A stretch of 64,000 nt of DNA from assembly GCA_016271365.2 (NCBI GenBank), contig CM057458.1, positions 197,442,501 to 197,506,500 on the forward strand, in the 5' to 3' direction. Under the pieces are notes generated by a model. The model searched no databases and was not told where the DNA came from. It saw only the letters and a list, made by a program, of their open reading frames with translations. The stretch is from Neoceratodus forsteri (lineage: Eukaryota > Chordata > Ceratodontiformes > Ceratodontidae). The position numbers were made by a program, and so were the translations under genes. The stretch's first letter is position 1; each line of letters opens with the position of its first letter. This document shows positions 53,021 to 63,599 of the stretch, one piece after another.

Positions 53021-55139
53021 GTCTTGCGTCATCCAGCGGTTTTCCGCTGATGGGACTCTCCTGTCCTGTTCTGCCAGCGGAATCTCTCATTCTGCTCAGC
53101 ACTTTTTCAGCTCCCTACATGGTGCCAAGCTCCTCGACACCCTTCCTGGTGGCGGAGTCTCTAGTGGCTCTGACCTAGACCCCTCTTTGGGGTCCTTCTG
53201 TGGTAAAAGGGCATCTAGATGAGTCTCTCCCTGTCCTACTGGTCAGTGATACAGTGGATGACTCATTTTATATACTGAAGGACACGCCCTCTCTATCATT
53301 AGAGTCCATGATGGAAGCTCTTTTCAGTAGTTCCTCAGTAATGGGGTCCACCATAGTGTTCAGACTGCATCTGTGGACCATACACCTCTGCGTCTAGACT
53401 GTTTCAGTCGTCAAGACAATTACACTCTGTGGAACATTCTAATTCAATGGTCGGGAGCTGCACAGACTCTTCCACTCCTTTGATAGGGGTATACAGCCCC
53501 CTTCTGATGCTGCCCCTCTGGTGGCTGCTTTGGCACAGGTGGTTAACATCTGTCTAGCTATTATTATTAGTCCAGTCAAGAGTTCAGTTATGGATCCTCA
53601 GGCTCCTCCTGCTCCTCAGAGGGATGACATCCTTGTCATTTCTGTATCAGGCAATCCTTGCGAAATAGCAGCCTGCAACCTTGTCAGGCTCGAACTAATG
53701 ATGAAAAAAAAAAAAGGGGTTAGAATTATCACAGCACAGGGCCTAGTTGGAATTTCCCGATACCACACTTTGGATCTGGTCAGGTTCCGCCTCAACCCTG
53801 AGGCGGTCGTCTCTAAACTTTGGTAAAGAGTACCTGATTTCTTCTACCCCTAGGGGCAGTCCGATCCAGTGGTGGTATAGCTCACCTCTTTTCTCTAGAC
53901 AGATTTCTCTTATTCTGAGATATTTCCAAAACCTACCTAGGCGTCCAACCAGTCTGTTAGTCCCTCTTTTTTTTTTTTTTTTTTTTTCAATCAGGCTTTC
54001 TTCTCTTGATCAGAGCCTTGCAGCAACAGAAGTGACTCTTCAGCGAGCCGGAACTTAGATTTCTACTTCCATGCTCACTTCAACTTAACAGATGACATGC
54101 TCCTTCCTTGACCACAGGTCAAGTAGATTTTTTTTTTCTGAGATAGCTTCTCAAATATTCACACCTTCAGTTCCTGTGCACTGGTACCGTGCCAGTCGCA
54201 CACGATGCTATCCTTTCCGACTGTGTGACGGAGCTGTGATTTTTTTTTTTTTTTTCAAACAAAGCAAACTAGAGTCCTTCCTACTCCCTTCAGGGACCCT
54301 GGAGTAACTAGTGCCTCACTGCATTGAGCCACTTCTGCCACTATTTGGTCACTTCAGTGAATGGGTTAGCCCTAACTTGGTCCTGCTGTGTACCTCCTTG
54401 ACACACATCTGCCTCTATTTGCCTTACAAATCCAGCCCCTGTTTTTTTCTGTTGAAATGTTTTTTTCCACAGTGGACACATCCTCCTGTACACTTTTTCC
54501 TTTCTTCCCTGAGTTCAGAGACTGCTACTACAGTTATACACACAGGGGCAGGATGATTCCTTCTTGGAGTATGCAGTGACTAGGATCTGATTCTACTACA
54601 CCACCACAAGAGGCTTCTAGGTTGTGCTTCACCTTCCATCAGGAAGGTTTCATTGACTAAGTGAAAACTATTCTCCTTGATGGGCTAACCCCACCTGGAC
54701 CTTCTTTTGCTCACCAAGTAAGGGGTTCAAGTGCTCCTGGACCTGTTGTTTGCAGGCCAGCCATACTTGGTAGTGGGGGTTCCATCTCTGCTTTTTGGTC
54801 TACCCTGAACCTGTAGACTTTACCTCTGGCTCTTGCAGTTCCTGAGGTCCTTTTACATTAGATTAGTACATGTCTTTGACACTATTAGTCTTGGTCCTAT
54901 ACCAAATTGTGAGTCCGGGTTTTCGCTGCTCTCTCAGAGTGGTTGTGGCTTCATGGCAGAGTTTCATTTTGTGCCCATTGCAGTCGTCTGCAAAGTGGTG
55001 AGTTACAACTCGAGCGCTTATCTTGTAAGCATCATGTTCTGGATGCTCTTTACAAGACGGCTCTTTTTATTAGCAGGACAGTCCTTGGCCATCCTTTCTG
55101 GGTGAACCCTATCTCCTACCACCCTACTCAGGGTTGTGG
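53021..55139 (+). other. Copy G 3' interior, no recognised gene
   Basis: Long T-runs (53967-53989, about 54128-54136, 54239-54256) and short frames, the longest about 100 codons (53521-53826). No family motif is recognised; it may be a decayed coding region. Confidence 0.4.
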
Positions 55140-55262
55140 GTTTTAGCTCGGTACTCTCCCACTAGTGTGAATGAGTGATGGAGACTTAGTCCAGGAAGAT
55201 ATGGAAATTACATACTTAACGTAATTATTGATCTTCTTGGACAGTCTCCATCACTCATTCAC
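55140..55262 (+). repeat. Internal complementary region of copy G
   Basis: Left half ACTAGTGTGAATGAGTGATG through CAGGAAGAT is the reverse complement of the left end. Right half ATGGAAATTACATACTTAAC, then GATCTTCTTGGACAG and TCTCCATCACTC, is the reverse complement of the right end. The halves abut directly (GAAGAT-ATGGAAATT). Confidence 0.88.
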
Positions 55263-55424
55263 ATGCCCGCCCACCATCCCCTGGGTTCACTCATTTTTCC
55301 TTCCTGGTCTTCATGGCCTATAGTTCATACTGTAAAGACATTGTCCTTTGACCTTTATTACAAAGGCCATCTGGGCCCTCTCAGGCCCAGAAACTCAGAA
55401 TGAGTTATTCTCATTAGTTACGCT

Positions 55425-55662
55425 GCACCTCCTTGGTCGAAACGGTACTGAGGCAGTTGGAGGGTCGAGACTGAGATAGCCTACACAGGTGCGAGTCAGT
55501 CTCACGGTGCGTGCATGCGTGGTCCTACCTCGGCGCCGACCCTTCAGAAAAATTGTTGGCTCCCGCTTGGTCCTAGTACCTCTGGTGCTATCCCACTAGT
55601 GTGAATGAGTGATAGAGACTGTCCAAGAAGATCAATAATTATGGTAAGTACGTAATTTCCAT
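55425..55662 (+). repeat. Right inverted terminal repeat of copy G
   Basis: Inverted counterpart of 50424-50640. Outer end GGTAAGTACGTAATTTCCAT. Confidence 0.88.
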
Positions 55663-56293
55663 TTCTTTCGCTTCTGAGCAGAAGGAGCCCTATTGGAGTT
55701 CCGAGCCATGCTGTTCGGCCTGTCATCGGCCCCATGGGTCTTTACCAAATGCATAGCAGTAGTGGCAGCCTACCTTCAGCGTTTAAAGGTCGGAATCTAT
55801 CCAAACCTCGACGACTGGCTCTTGGTGGGTGCTACCCAACAAGAGGTGGAGAGGTCCAGGGATCTGTCCCTCTAGACCTGTACTGAACTTGGTCTCCTGA
55901 TCAATGAGGCCAAGACGGAACTCGTACCTTCACAGGTGATATGTTTTATTGGGGCAGAGCTCAACTCCTGCCGAGCCAGAGCCCAGCTCCCAATGGACAG
56001 GGTGGAGGTTCTGTCCTCCTTTGCCCAATCATTTCTGGTTGGGCACTTGCGCCCTGCCTGGGACTTTCTGCACTTTCTGGGTTACATGGCGGCCTGCACC
56101 ACTATCGTCCGATGGGCTCGGTGGCATATGCGCCCCCTCCAATGGGAGCTGGCCAGCCAGTGGACTTAGCATCATGGTCACTTCGACCAGCTGGTCACAG
56201 TGACACAGAAGATGTCAGACACTCTCCAGTGGTGGACCATCCCAGAACACTTGCAGGAAGGGATCCCGTTTGTCTGTCCCAAGCCAACGGTCA
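55663..56293 (+). pseudogene. DIRS copy D reverse transcriptase, second part
   Basis: EFRAMLFGLSSAPWVFTKCIAVVAAYLQR and VGIYPNLDDWLLVGATQQEVERSRDL (55693-55873). The catalytic box reads NLDD instead of YLDD (55804-55815). A TAG follows, then GLLINEAKTEL, FIGAELNSCRARAQLPMDRVE and LRPAWDFLHFLGYMAA. It ends at copy E. About 80% of residues are shared with copy A by eye in this stretch. Confidence 0.85.
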
Positions 56294-56490
56294 ATCTTAC
56301 TTCGAGAGGGCTCTTGCAGTAGGTATTCACATATAGGACTGACCCGCCAGGCATCAGGCCTCCACGGAAAAATTTCTGGCTAGTAGTCTCTGGCGGGGGA
56401 CCGCCCCCACATCAGGTGACTGGCGTCATGCGACGTCAGTATAAAGGGCAGTCCCCCACGCCTGCCTTCCATTTCTTTCCAGCCATCGGT
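56294..56490 (+). repeat. Left inverted terminal repeat of copy E, with TATA box
   Basis: Inverted match with 63600-63814: GCAGTAGGTATTCACATATA, CACGGAAAAATTTCTGGCTA, CCCCCACATCAGGTGACTGG and TATAAAG at 56440-56446, about 165 bp before the gag ATG. Confidence 0.88.
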
Positions 56491-58151
56491 TTGTGAAAGT
56501 TTCTCGCGGTAGAGTTCAACGCTCATCAGTTGTTCATCGGTCTAGTTTTCAAACTTTTTGACCTCATTTTTTCTCTTTTTTTTGATATTGACCAATTTGC
56601 TGAGTATGTTGTCCCCGACGCCCTCTGAATCGCATAAACATAAGTGTGTCTTGTGTGGCTCTCAACTGCCACACAAGGACGGCCATTCCTTGTGCCTCTT
56701 CTGTCTGGGACCAGACCACCCCTTGGGGAAGTGCCAACACTGCCAACAATTTAACTCCGCTACCCCGAAAAGAAGGCAGCAGTCCCTGGGAGAAGGAGCT
56801 AAAGAAGTTAAGGCAGGCGTCCACTTCCCCCGAAGGTCACAAGAAGAAACAGGACAAGGAGAAGCATCGGAAGCGGGAATCGGCTTCCACAGCCACCGTG
56901 GCTCCAACTGTAGTCGCGGCATTGAAGGTAACGTCCCCTCCGGGGGATCGTTCCATGATGACCATCTTGGAGATGTCCAAGAAAATGTCGCCCCTCCCGT
57001 CTGGCTCACACTGTGGCCCTTCAGAAGCCTCCGGGGAAAAGGAGGGCCACTTCCACCACACGGTCCTTGGGTTTGAGTGGGTCCGGTAAGTCGGATGTCG
57101 GGGCCACCGACGTTCGCTCCACTCACTCCTTCAGGAGGGCACACAGCCAAACTTTCACAAGACAAGGCCTCATCTCCAGTGCGACCTTCCTCTGGCAAGG
57201 GATCCGATAAGTCAGACATCGGCTCCTCTGACACCTGCCTGGATTCGGCCAATAAGCCAGATGTCGGTCCTACCAATGCCTGCCCAGCCAAGGAGCCTGC
57301 GCCGGACCCTTAAGATCGATCCCACACTCCAGGTTCTCCACAGCGCTTGCGTTGCCCTCTGAAGTCCTCGTCCTCTCCTGACCCCGGGGACTCTGACAAC
57401 CGGGAGGGAGAATGGAGGAACTTGACATGCTGCCGTCAGGGCCCCTCGTCGGGACCAGACACCCTGACGCCGGACCTCAGATCGCGCCGCCCCACGCCGC
57501 TTACCTTACACCTGCCAACGCCCCTTACCGGACGGCGCCCTCACGCTGGGCCTGATGCCCACGGACCAGCCTTTCCTTTACCTGGCCCACCAGCTGGGCC
57601 TCTGCCAGGTCCCTCTGTTCCACCAGAGCCCCTGGCTCCCGGGTATCCGACACCTCAATACCCGGCTCCTCAATACCCGGCACCACAATATCTGGCTCCA
57701 CAGTACCCAACGCCTCAATACTCGATGCCAGGTTTCCTGCCATCTGGTTATGGATACTCCTTTTACGGATATCCTCAGTATCCATATCCCCCTCCTCCTC
57801 TGCTGCCCACTCCTCAGCTGCCAGTGGATTTGAAGGAGACTTTGGCCTCCTGGTGGGCTGAAGCCAAGGCTTAGCTCACCAGAGAGGCAGAGAGTTGTCT
57901 ACTGACACTGGACCCTTTACAGGATCCCCTACATCAGAGACAGGAGACTCCCTCCCCCTTACCTGGCACCTGTTGTGGGGAGGACACTCGCCCCAGGGAA
58001 CTCCCCAAAGGGGCTGTCCCTCCCCTGCATAGGGAGGAGTCTTCCTCTTCTTCGTCGGATACATCTGACTCGGACTCAGAGGGACACTCTGATCCTGATG
58101 ACAAGCCACATACTCCAGACTACCCCATGCCAAGGACTCCTCCGAAGTCTC

Positions 58152-59458
58152 TGTAGTAGGGTGTGGGTGTAGACAACTTAACACAGGTAGAGACCAAAGG
58201 TAGGTTGTGACACACAAGAACGCCTTGAGTGCCTTTTATTATAATGATCCAAATAAAAGTTCAAATAATATAACCAAGGAGGAAATAAAAACACTGAAAA
58301 ACTGGATACAAATCAAATCCTAGCTCACCAAGAGCTTACAGTTACTTTTCAAGGTGGAACATAGAGTGGAAGTAGTTTTAGTCTAACTTTCCACTATCTT
58401 CTATGGTTCTGGAACAGAGTTTCACCTACTCCTGCCACTGCTATCTAACATCTCTGTCAACCTTTTCTCTTTATAGGAATTCACAGGGCATAATTAGTCA
58501 TGTGGTCACTGTAGTCCACCCCCTAATTAAATAATTACACTTTATTTCTACGCTAATACATAAGAATGGGGGACTACAGTTATAACAAGTTGATATTTTA
58601 TTTTACAATTTTGATATCTTAGTTACTACAGTCCTCAAAGCAGGTTAGAAACACATATTCAGTAGCTTGAAACCTTAATTACCTAAATTAGCTAATAACT
58701 CTGCCCACATTGTGATGTCACTCAGTTCTGACCCTCTACAAATGTGCTTCATTCTGGGCTGCCAGATCCTTTAGGAGAGCTTCAGTCAAGACAACAACCA
58801 GGTAATCTGTAGGGGCTTTTTCCTTTAAATACTGCCTAGTACATTTGTTTAATGTGTTGTTATGTTTTCTTCATGCATGTGGATAAAAACTCAAACAAAA
58901 AGCATAACCTGCAAGTCTGATAGACAGACAGACTAAACCCTTTTATTTAGTGGGACATGCTGCTTTCCCTTTTGCAGCTGAACTAGTTTGCACAACTCAC
59001 ATGTGACAAGGAATACCCCTTGTATTTTAAACCTCCTGACCAGCCTTCTCAGAGCCCCACAGCTTCTCTCCTAAAGCTGTATCTGTAACAGTGCTAGTGC
59101 TAGCTTTCTTAAGGAGGGACTTAATTCAGTAACCTTAACAGGGGAAAAAAGGCTCATTTTTATTATTCATTCTGTTAAACAATGCAACAAATGCCATAAT
59201 AAAGTTCGGGCGTTTTGTGCATTTTTCTTTATTTGAAGTTGGGAATTCTCGAGACAGGAATAACGAATAAAAGGGGGGGGTAGAGAATACACTATAATGG
59301 GCGGCCACTCCATTATAGTGTGAAAAAGATAGAGGATACTGCTGCAGCAGAGTTTGATAGAAGGAGAGGCAGATGGGGAGAGACAGAAACAAGAGGGCAA
59401 AAGACTAGAAGTCTGGCTCGAGGATTTCTAAGTCCAAATCTGGGGCAATACTGCCACA
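58152..59458. mobile_element. Solo-LTR-like insertion with 5-bp target duplication
   Basis: Begins TGTAGTAGGG and ends TACTGCCACA (TG...CA). Flanked by GTCTC at 58147-58151 and 59459-59463. Copy B has one uninterrupted GTCCC at this place (about 7458), so the ends are supported by comparison. The 1307-bp block has no coding capacity. TTTATAGG at about 58472 and TTTATTATAATG at about 58236 are TATA-like. Solo LTR of an LTR retrotransposon or endogenous retrovirus is the best explanation; no family recognised. Confidence 0.75.
59289..59321. repeat. 12-bp perfect hairpin within the solo LTR
   Basis: ACACTATAATGG, a 9-base loop, then CCATTATAGTGT. Confidence 0.85.
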
Positions 59459-60469
59459 GTCTCCTCCAGAGGATCCCTCATTTCTGGAGTTACAGAGGAA
59501 AATCCAGGAAGTCCATCAGTGGCAATCACTGGAGCCAGACCCACAGTGTAAAAAGCTTGCTGTTCACTTGGATCTGCCCGAGACTGGTTCCACCCTGGAT
59601 AGAGCCTCATGCGGACCTTGTTTCCACTATTTGGAAACAACCTTCCACATTAGCCCACCTTCCAAGGAAGGTAGACCGGCTATATCAGGCTCCTGAGGGT
59701 ACAGATGTTTTGAACCTACACCCCAAGGCGGATTCGGTCGTTATTAGCGCTGCTCACGGCCATTCTGCTAATCCAAAACACCTCAGCTGGTCCCCACGTG
59801 GCAAGGAGTCACGGCTTCTGGACCAATACGGGAAGAAGATTTATTCCTCTTCTACCCTGGGTATTAGGGCCCTGAACTATGTGGCACATATGGGGGACTT
59901 TCAGAAGACCATCCTTAGTCAGGTGGAATCAAAATTGGACTCCCTTCCTGAGTCTCGGACTATGCAGGAAGTGGCAGATCTTGTCCATTCTGCTCATTCG
60001 GCCAGTAGGCACATGCTTCATGCCATTTAAGACACAGTGGACTCAGCCGGAACGAGCTCGGCTTTCGCCGTAGGCTTATGGCGCCATGCCTGGCTCCGTG
60101 TGTCAGGATTGGTCCCTGAAGTGCAATCCACTATCCAGGATGCCCCCTTCAGGGGTTCAGTGATGTTAAGGACATCATTACCGACCTGCACTGCACTCAA
60201 GTCTCTAGATGCTATGTACAGGTTCCCTTAAGGGCAGCGGTGTCTCTTTCGTAGACGTAACCATCCAAAACCAAAACCACAGGGCAAGCGGCCCAACAAG
60301 CTTTGGGCTGCTCCAGCAACCAAGCCTTCCCCTAGCAAAAAGGCTGTGGGAGCCTCGGCTGCTGCGCTGCCCCACACCTACTGACACCTCACCTCTCCCA
60401 CTGCCTCTGGAGGCTCCAGAGGAACCGATAGGGGGAGATTCTCCTTCCATCTGCCGTGCTGGGAGAAGA

Positions 60470-61190
60470 TAACGTCAGATGCTTGGATGTTCCAGTTGAT
60501 ATCAGCAGGACACTCAATCGAGTTTCTTCAGAAACCACCCCGAAGAACCCCCCCTCCCCGGTTGTCTTACTCCCCACAACATCTTCCTCTGGTAGTAGAC
60601 TGAATCACCTCCCTTTTGTCGAAGGCAGTCCCCGACCATATTTGGGGGACAGGTTACTACTCGCATTTCTTCCTGGCTCCAAAGACGACGACGGGAGATG
60701 TGAGGCCTGTTCTAGACCTCTGCTCTCTGAACATGTTCGAGGAGTACAAATGTTCTCTTTACAGAGCCTTCTACCACTCCTTCGGCAGGGACAGTGGCTG
60801 TGCGCTTTGGACATGCAGGATGCCTACCTGCAAATCCCCATATGCCCTTCCCACCGCAAATTCCTCTGTTTTTGCTTTCAGGGGGACCACTACTAGTTCA
60901 AGGCCCTCCCATTTGGTCTTTCCTCGGCTCTCCGAGTTTTTACCAAATGCCTGTCTGTGGTAGCAGCCCACCTGCATACCCAGGGAGTAAAGGTATTCCT
61001 GTACCTGGCCGATTGGCTCCTGGCAGCCCCTTCCAGAGAGGGACTCTTGCACTCTCTTTCCATTACCCTGCAGGTTTTCACCAGCCTGGGTATCACCAAC
61101 AGCCAGTCAAAGTCCCATTTGGTCCCTTGCTAACACCTCCAGTTTATTGGCTATTCTGGACACGACCATCAGCAAAGCCTTTTTGCCTCC
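60470..61190 (+). pseudogene. DIRS copy E reverse transcriptase
   Basis: GYYSHFFLAPKTTTGDVRPVLDLCSLNMFEEYK (60650-60750), WLCALDMQDAYLQIPICPSHRKFL (catalytic Asp), GDHY then a TAG, FKALPFGLSSALRVFTKCLSVVAAHL, and KVFLYLADWLLAAPSREGLL, where the catalytic box reads YLAD (61002-61013). Then TSLGITNSQSKSHLVPC. Loss of the first Asp of the DD pair would abolish activity. Confidence 0.85.
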
Positions 61191-61249
61191 GGACAGGGTG
61201 GACACCCTCCAGACTCAGGCCTGTCTTCTGTCCGGTCACAGGAGGGTTG

Positions 61250-61860
61250 GCGCCAGGTCAGTCCTTCGCCTTCTCGGGCTCATGGCGGTTGCCATTCTGA
61301 CAGTTCCACACACTTGGCTCCATATAAGAATCTCTCGATGGATGCTTCAGTTTTAATGGGACCAAACACTGGACAATCTAGACCAAGAGGTACTAGTTTC
61401 TGATCCCATGATCAGGGACTTACAATGGTGGATGGTGCAGGAGAACCTATGCCTGGGAGTTTACTTCAACATCGAACCCCCCTCCCAGACGCTGACGACA
61501 GATGCATCAGGCGAAGGCTGAGGAGCCCATCTCGGGTCTCACAGGACTTGGGGCAGCTGGTCCAGGTTCGAACAAAATCTACACATAAATGTGCTTGAAC
61601 TGAGAGCAGTCCTTTATGCCTTTCAGGCTCTGTCCTCCTTTATCCTTCCCGGTCATCTCCTTGTACAAACAGACAACATGTGCACAGTCTGGTATCTCAA
61701 CAAGCAGGGAGGAACACGTTCCTACCCTCTGTGCCGTGAAGCAATGAGAGTTTGGATTTGGGCAACCCAGCATCACCTTCACTTGACTGCAATTCACGTT
61801 CCGGGAGTGGAAAACACGCTGGCAGACCAACTCAGTTGGTCCTCAGCCAGGGCCCACGAA
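61250..61860 (+). pseudogene. DIRS copy E RNase H
   Basis: Connection LRLLGLMAVAILTVPHTWLHIRISRWML (61260-61355), then QTLTTDASGEG with a TGA after it (61519), LHINVLELRAVLYAFQAL, LLVQTDNMCTVWYLNKQGGTRSYPLCREAMRVW and LTAIHVPGVENTLADQLSWSSARAH (61591-61855). The two catalytic Asp regions and the conserved Glu helix are present. Confidence 0.85.
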
Positions 61861-62260
61861 CGGGAACTGTATCAAGAAGTCATAGATGACATCTTTCTGC
61901 AATGGGGAATGCCTCAGATAGACCTCTTTGCATCTCCCCAAAATGCAAAACTTCCTGCCTTCTGCTCGTTCACTCCAGGGTGAGACATTTTTTGGCGGGA
62001 TACTCTCTCTCTCTCGCTTGGAGGGACAGATTTGTTTATGCCTTCCCTCCTATTCCCTTAATTCTGAGGGTCCTGAACAAACTCAGATTGGAGGGAGCTC
62101 AAATGATTCTCATTGCTTCTTTCTGGCCCAGGCAAATTTGGTTCTCTCTTCTGTAACAGTTTTCAGAGAAATCTCAACTTCCTCTGTCACAACAGTTATT
62201 GACCCAGGATCAGGGGACCAGGGTTCATCCACATCTCAGATCCCTTCATTTGCATGCGTG
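61861..62260 (+). pseudogene. DIRS copy E methyltransferase-like segment
   Basis: QWGMPQIDLFASPQNAKLPAFCSF, a TGA at about 61982, then LAWRDRFVYAFPPIPLILRVLNKLRLEGAQMILIASFWPRQIWFSLL (62010-62155). Best-preserved copy of this domain. YAFPP could be the relic of a DPPY-like motif, but this is a guess. Confidence 0.7.
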
Positions 62261-63311
62261 GCTCCTGCAGATGTAGCAAAAGCCCACTTCGGAGTTTCTC
62301 TGCTAGTAGCGAACATCTCAGTAGAGGCCAGAAAGCCTTCTGCCAGGTCCACCTACGCCATGAAGTGGAAACGGTTTTCAATTTGGGCCACTTCAAAGGA
62401 CTTTGAACCTTTCTCGTGCCCAGGCAATAAAGTCCTGGATTACATGTGCCATCTTTTCAATCTGGGTCTCAGCCATTCCTCATTAAAGGTCCACATGGTA
62501 GTGATTTCAGCCTACCATATTCCCTTCAGGGGCAGGACGTTTGTTTTTTAAATCGGAAGTCTCCAAGACCTTCCTCGGAGGGATTCTCCATTTGAAACCC
62601 CCCATATGCATTCCTGCCCCTCCCTGGGATTTGAATTTAATTCTGGAGAAGCTTACCTTTCCTCCCTTCAAGCCGGCAGCTACAGCAGATTTAAAGTCCC
62701 TTTCTTGGAAGACACTCTTCCTCATTGCCATTGCTTCTGCTCGGCACATTTCCGAGCTTCAGGCCTTGATGTGCAAAATCCCATACTTGATTTTCCACAA
62801 GGAACATGTGGCTCTACACACCAACCCTAAATTTCTCCCTAAGGTGGTGGCTGGATCTACGCTGAATCAATCCATTGAGCTACTTGCTTTCTTTACACAA
62901 CACTCCAATCAAGGGGAGTACCTTTTGCATACTTCAGATGTTCATAGAATACTGAGATACTATACCACTCGGACTAAGGATCTCAGGAAAACTGATCAGC
63001 TTTTTGTCTCTCTTGCTCACAAAAGAGAAGGCAATGCTGTTTCTAGGCAATGCCTATCAAAATGGTTGGCTCATTGAATCACTTTCTGCTACGACAAGCA
63101 CAACAAGACCCTGCCGGGTCAAGTCAGAGGTCATTGCACCAGAGTAATAGCTGCCTTTGTGGCTTGTTTAAAGAATGTGTCAGCGACGGACATCTGTGCA
63201 GCCGCAACTTGGACTTCTGTCCATACCTTTACAAAACACTACAGTTTGGACATTGCCTCTCACCGTAGAGCAGGCTTCGAGTTGGCTGTGCTTCAAGGTC
63301 TTCTTTCATAA
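62261..63311 (+). pseudogene. DIRS copy E tyrosine recombinase
   Basis: DVAKAHFGVSLLVANISVEARKPSARSTYAMKWKRFSIWATSKDF (62265-62405), then LGLSHSSLKVHMVVISAYHIPF. After a frame change, a 178-codon frame (62541-63077): LSWKTLFLIAIASARHISELQAL (first Arg in ARHISE), PYLIFHKEHVALHTNPKFLPKVV, GEYLLHTSDVHRILRYYTTRTKDLRKTDQLF and RQCLSKWLAH. Next are RGHCTRVIAAFVACLKNVSATDIC (HxxR box) and AATWTSVHTFTKHYSLDIASHRRAG with the Tyr, ending GLLS-stop at 63309-63311. All signature residues are visible across two frames. Confidence 0.87.
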
Positions 63312-63394
63312 GGCCCATTCAGCCGGAGGTTCCATACTATGGATAGTTATCTTACTCCCGAGTGCTTTTCCTTGTTCCAGACTGCTTGGGACTC

Positions 63395-63505
63395 AGTCCT
63401 ATATGTGAATACCTACTGCAAGAGCCCTCTCGAAGTAAGATAATACAGTTACATAAGAACTTACCATAACAGTAGATCGAGAGAGAGAGGCTCTTGCAGT
63501 AGGTA
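63395..63505 (+). repeat. Internal complementary region of copy E
   Basis: Left half TCCTATATGTGAATACCTAC through TCTCGAAGTAAGAT, spacer AA (63442-63443), right half TACAGTTACATAAGAACTTA through GAGAGAGGCTCTTGCAGTAG. Same layout as in copy B with a different spacer. Confidence 0.9.
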
Positions 63506-63599
63506 TTGCCTTCCCGCCCTCCATCCCCCTAAGCTTCTTTGGCTCCATTTCCATGGGGGAATATCCTCCTCTCTCGCCTTGCCTTTTTGGCCCTTGTGG

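Larger units (their letters stand above)
50424..55662 (+). mobile_element. DIRS-type element copy G (family 3), no recognisable pol
   Basis: Starts ATCTTCCTGAACTAAGTCTC and ends TACGTAATTTCCAT. Left (50424-about 50640) and right (about 55425-55662) terminal repeats are inverted copies over about 200 bp. An ICR at about 55140-55262 joins the complements of both ends. It splits the copy D RT: D sequence runs up to CAGAGG and resumes with CGCTTCTGAGCAGAAGG. The 4.5-kb interior has no RT, RNase H or YR motif that I can find. It contains a GGTGCC-rich repeat tract and a CR1 fragment. It is probably a non-autonomous or gutted element. Confidence 0.8.
56606..60235 (+). pseudogene. DIRS copy E gag, split by insertion
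   Basis: ATG at 56606 (MLSPTPSESHKHKC) opens an intact zinc module: CVLC...CLFCLGPDH...CQHC. A frame change at about 56770 leads into KELKKLRQASTSPEGHKKKQDK (coiled coil), then a Ser/Pro/Asp-rich region and QYPAPQYPA-type repeats (57640-57730). A Ser/Asp-rich patch at about 58040-58080 precedes the insertion at 58152-59458. The C-terminal domain resumes with IEPHADLVSTIWKQPSTL, YGKKIYSSSTLGIRALNYVAHMGDF (59600-59915) and LWRHAWLRVSGLVPEVQ, then DAPFRGSVM (60037-60170). Multiple frameshifts. Confidence 0.82.

Noticed and set aside
50424..55662. Copy G as an LTR retrotransposon or large MITE
   Set aside because: The repeats are inverted, not direct, and an ICR is present, which fits DIRS. No target duplication is visible.
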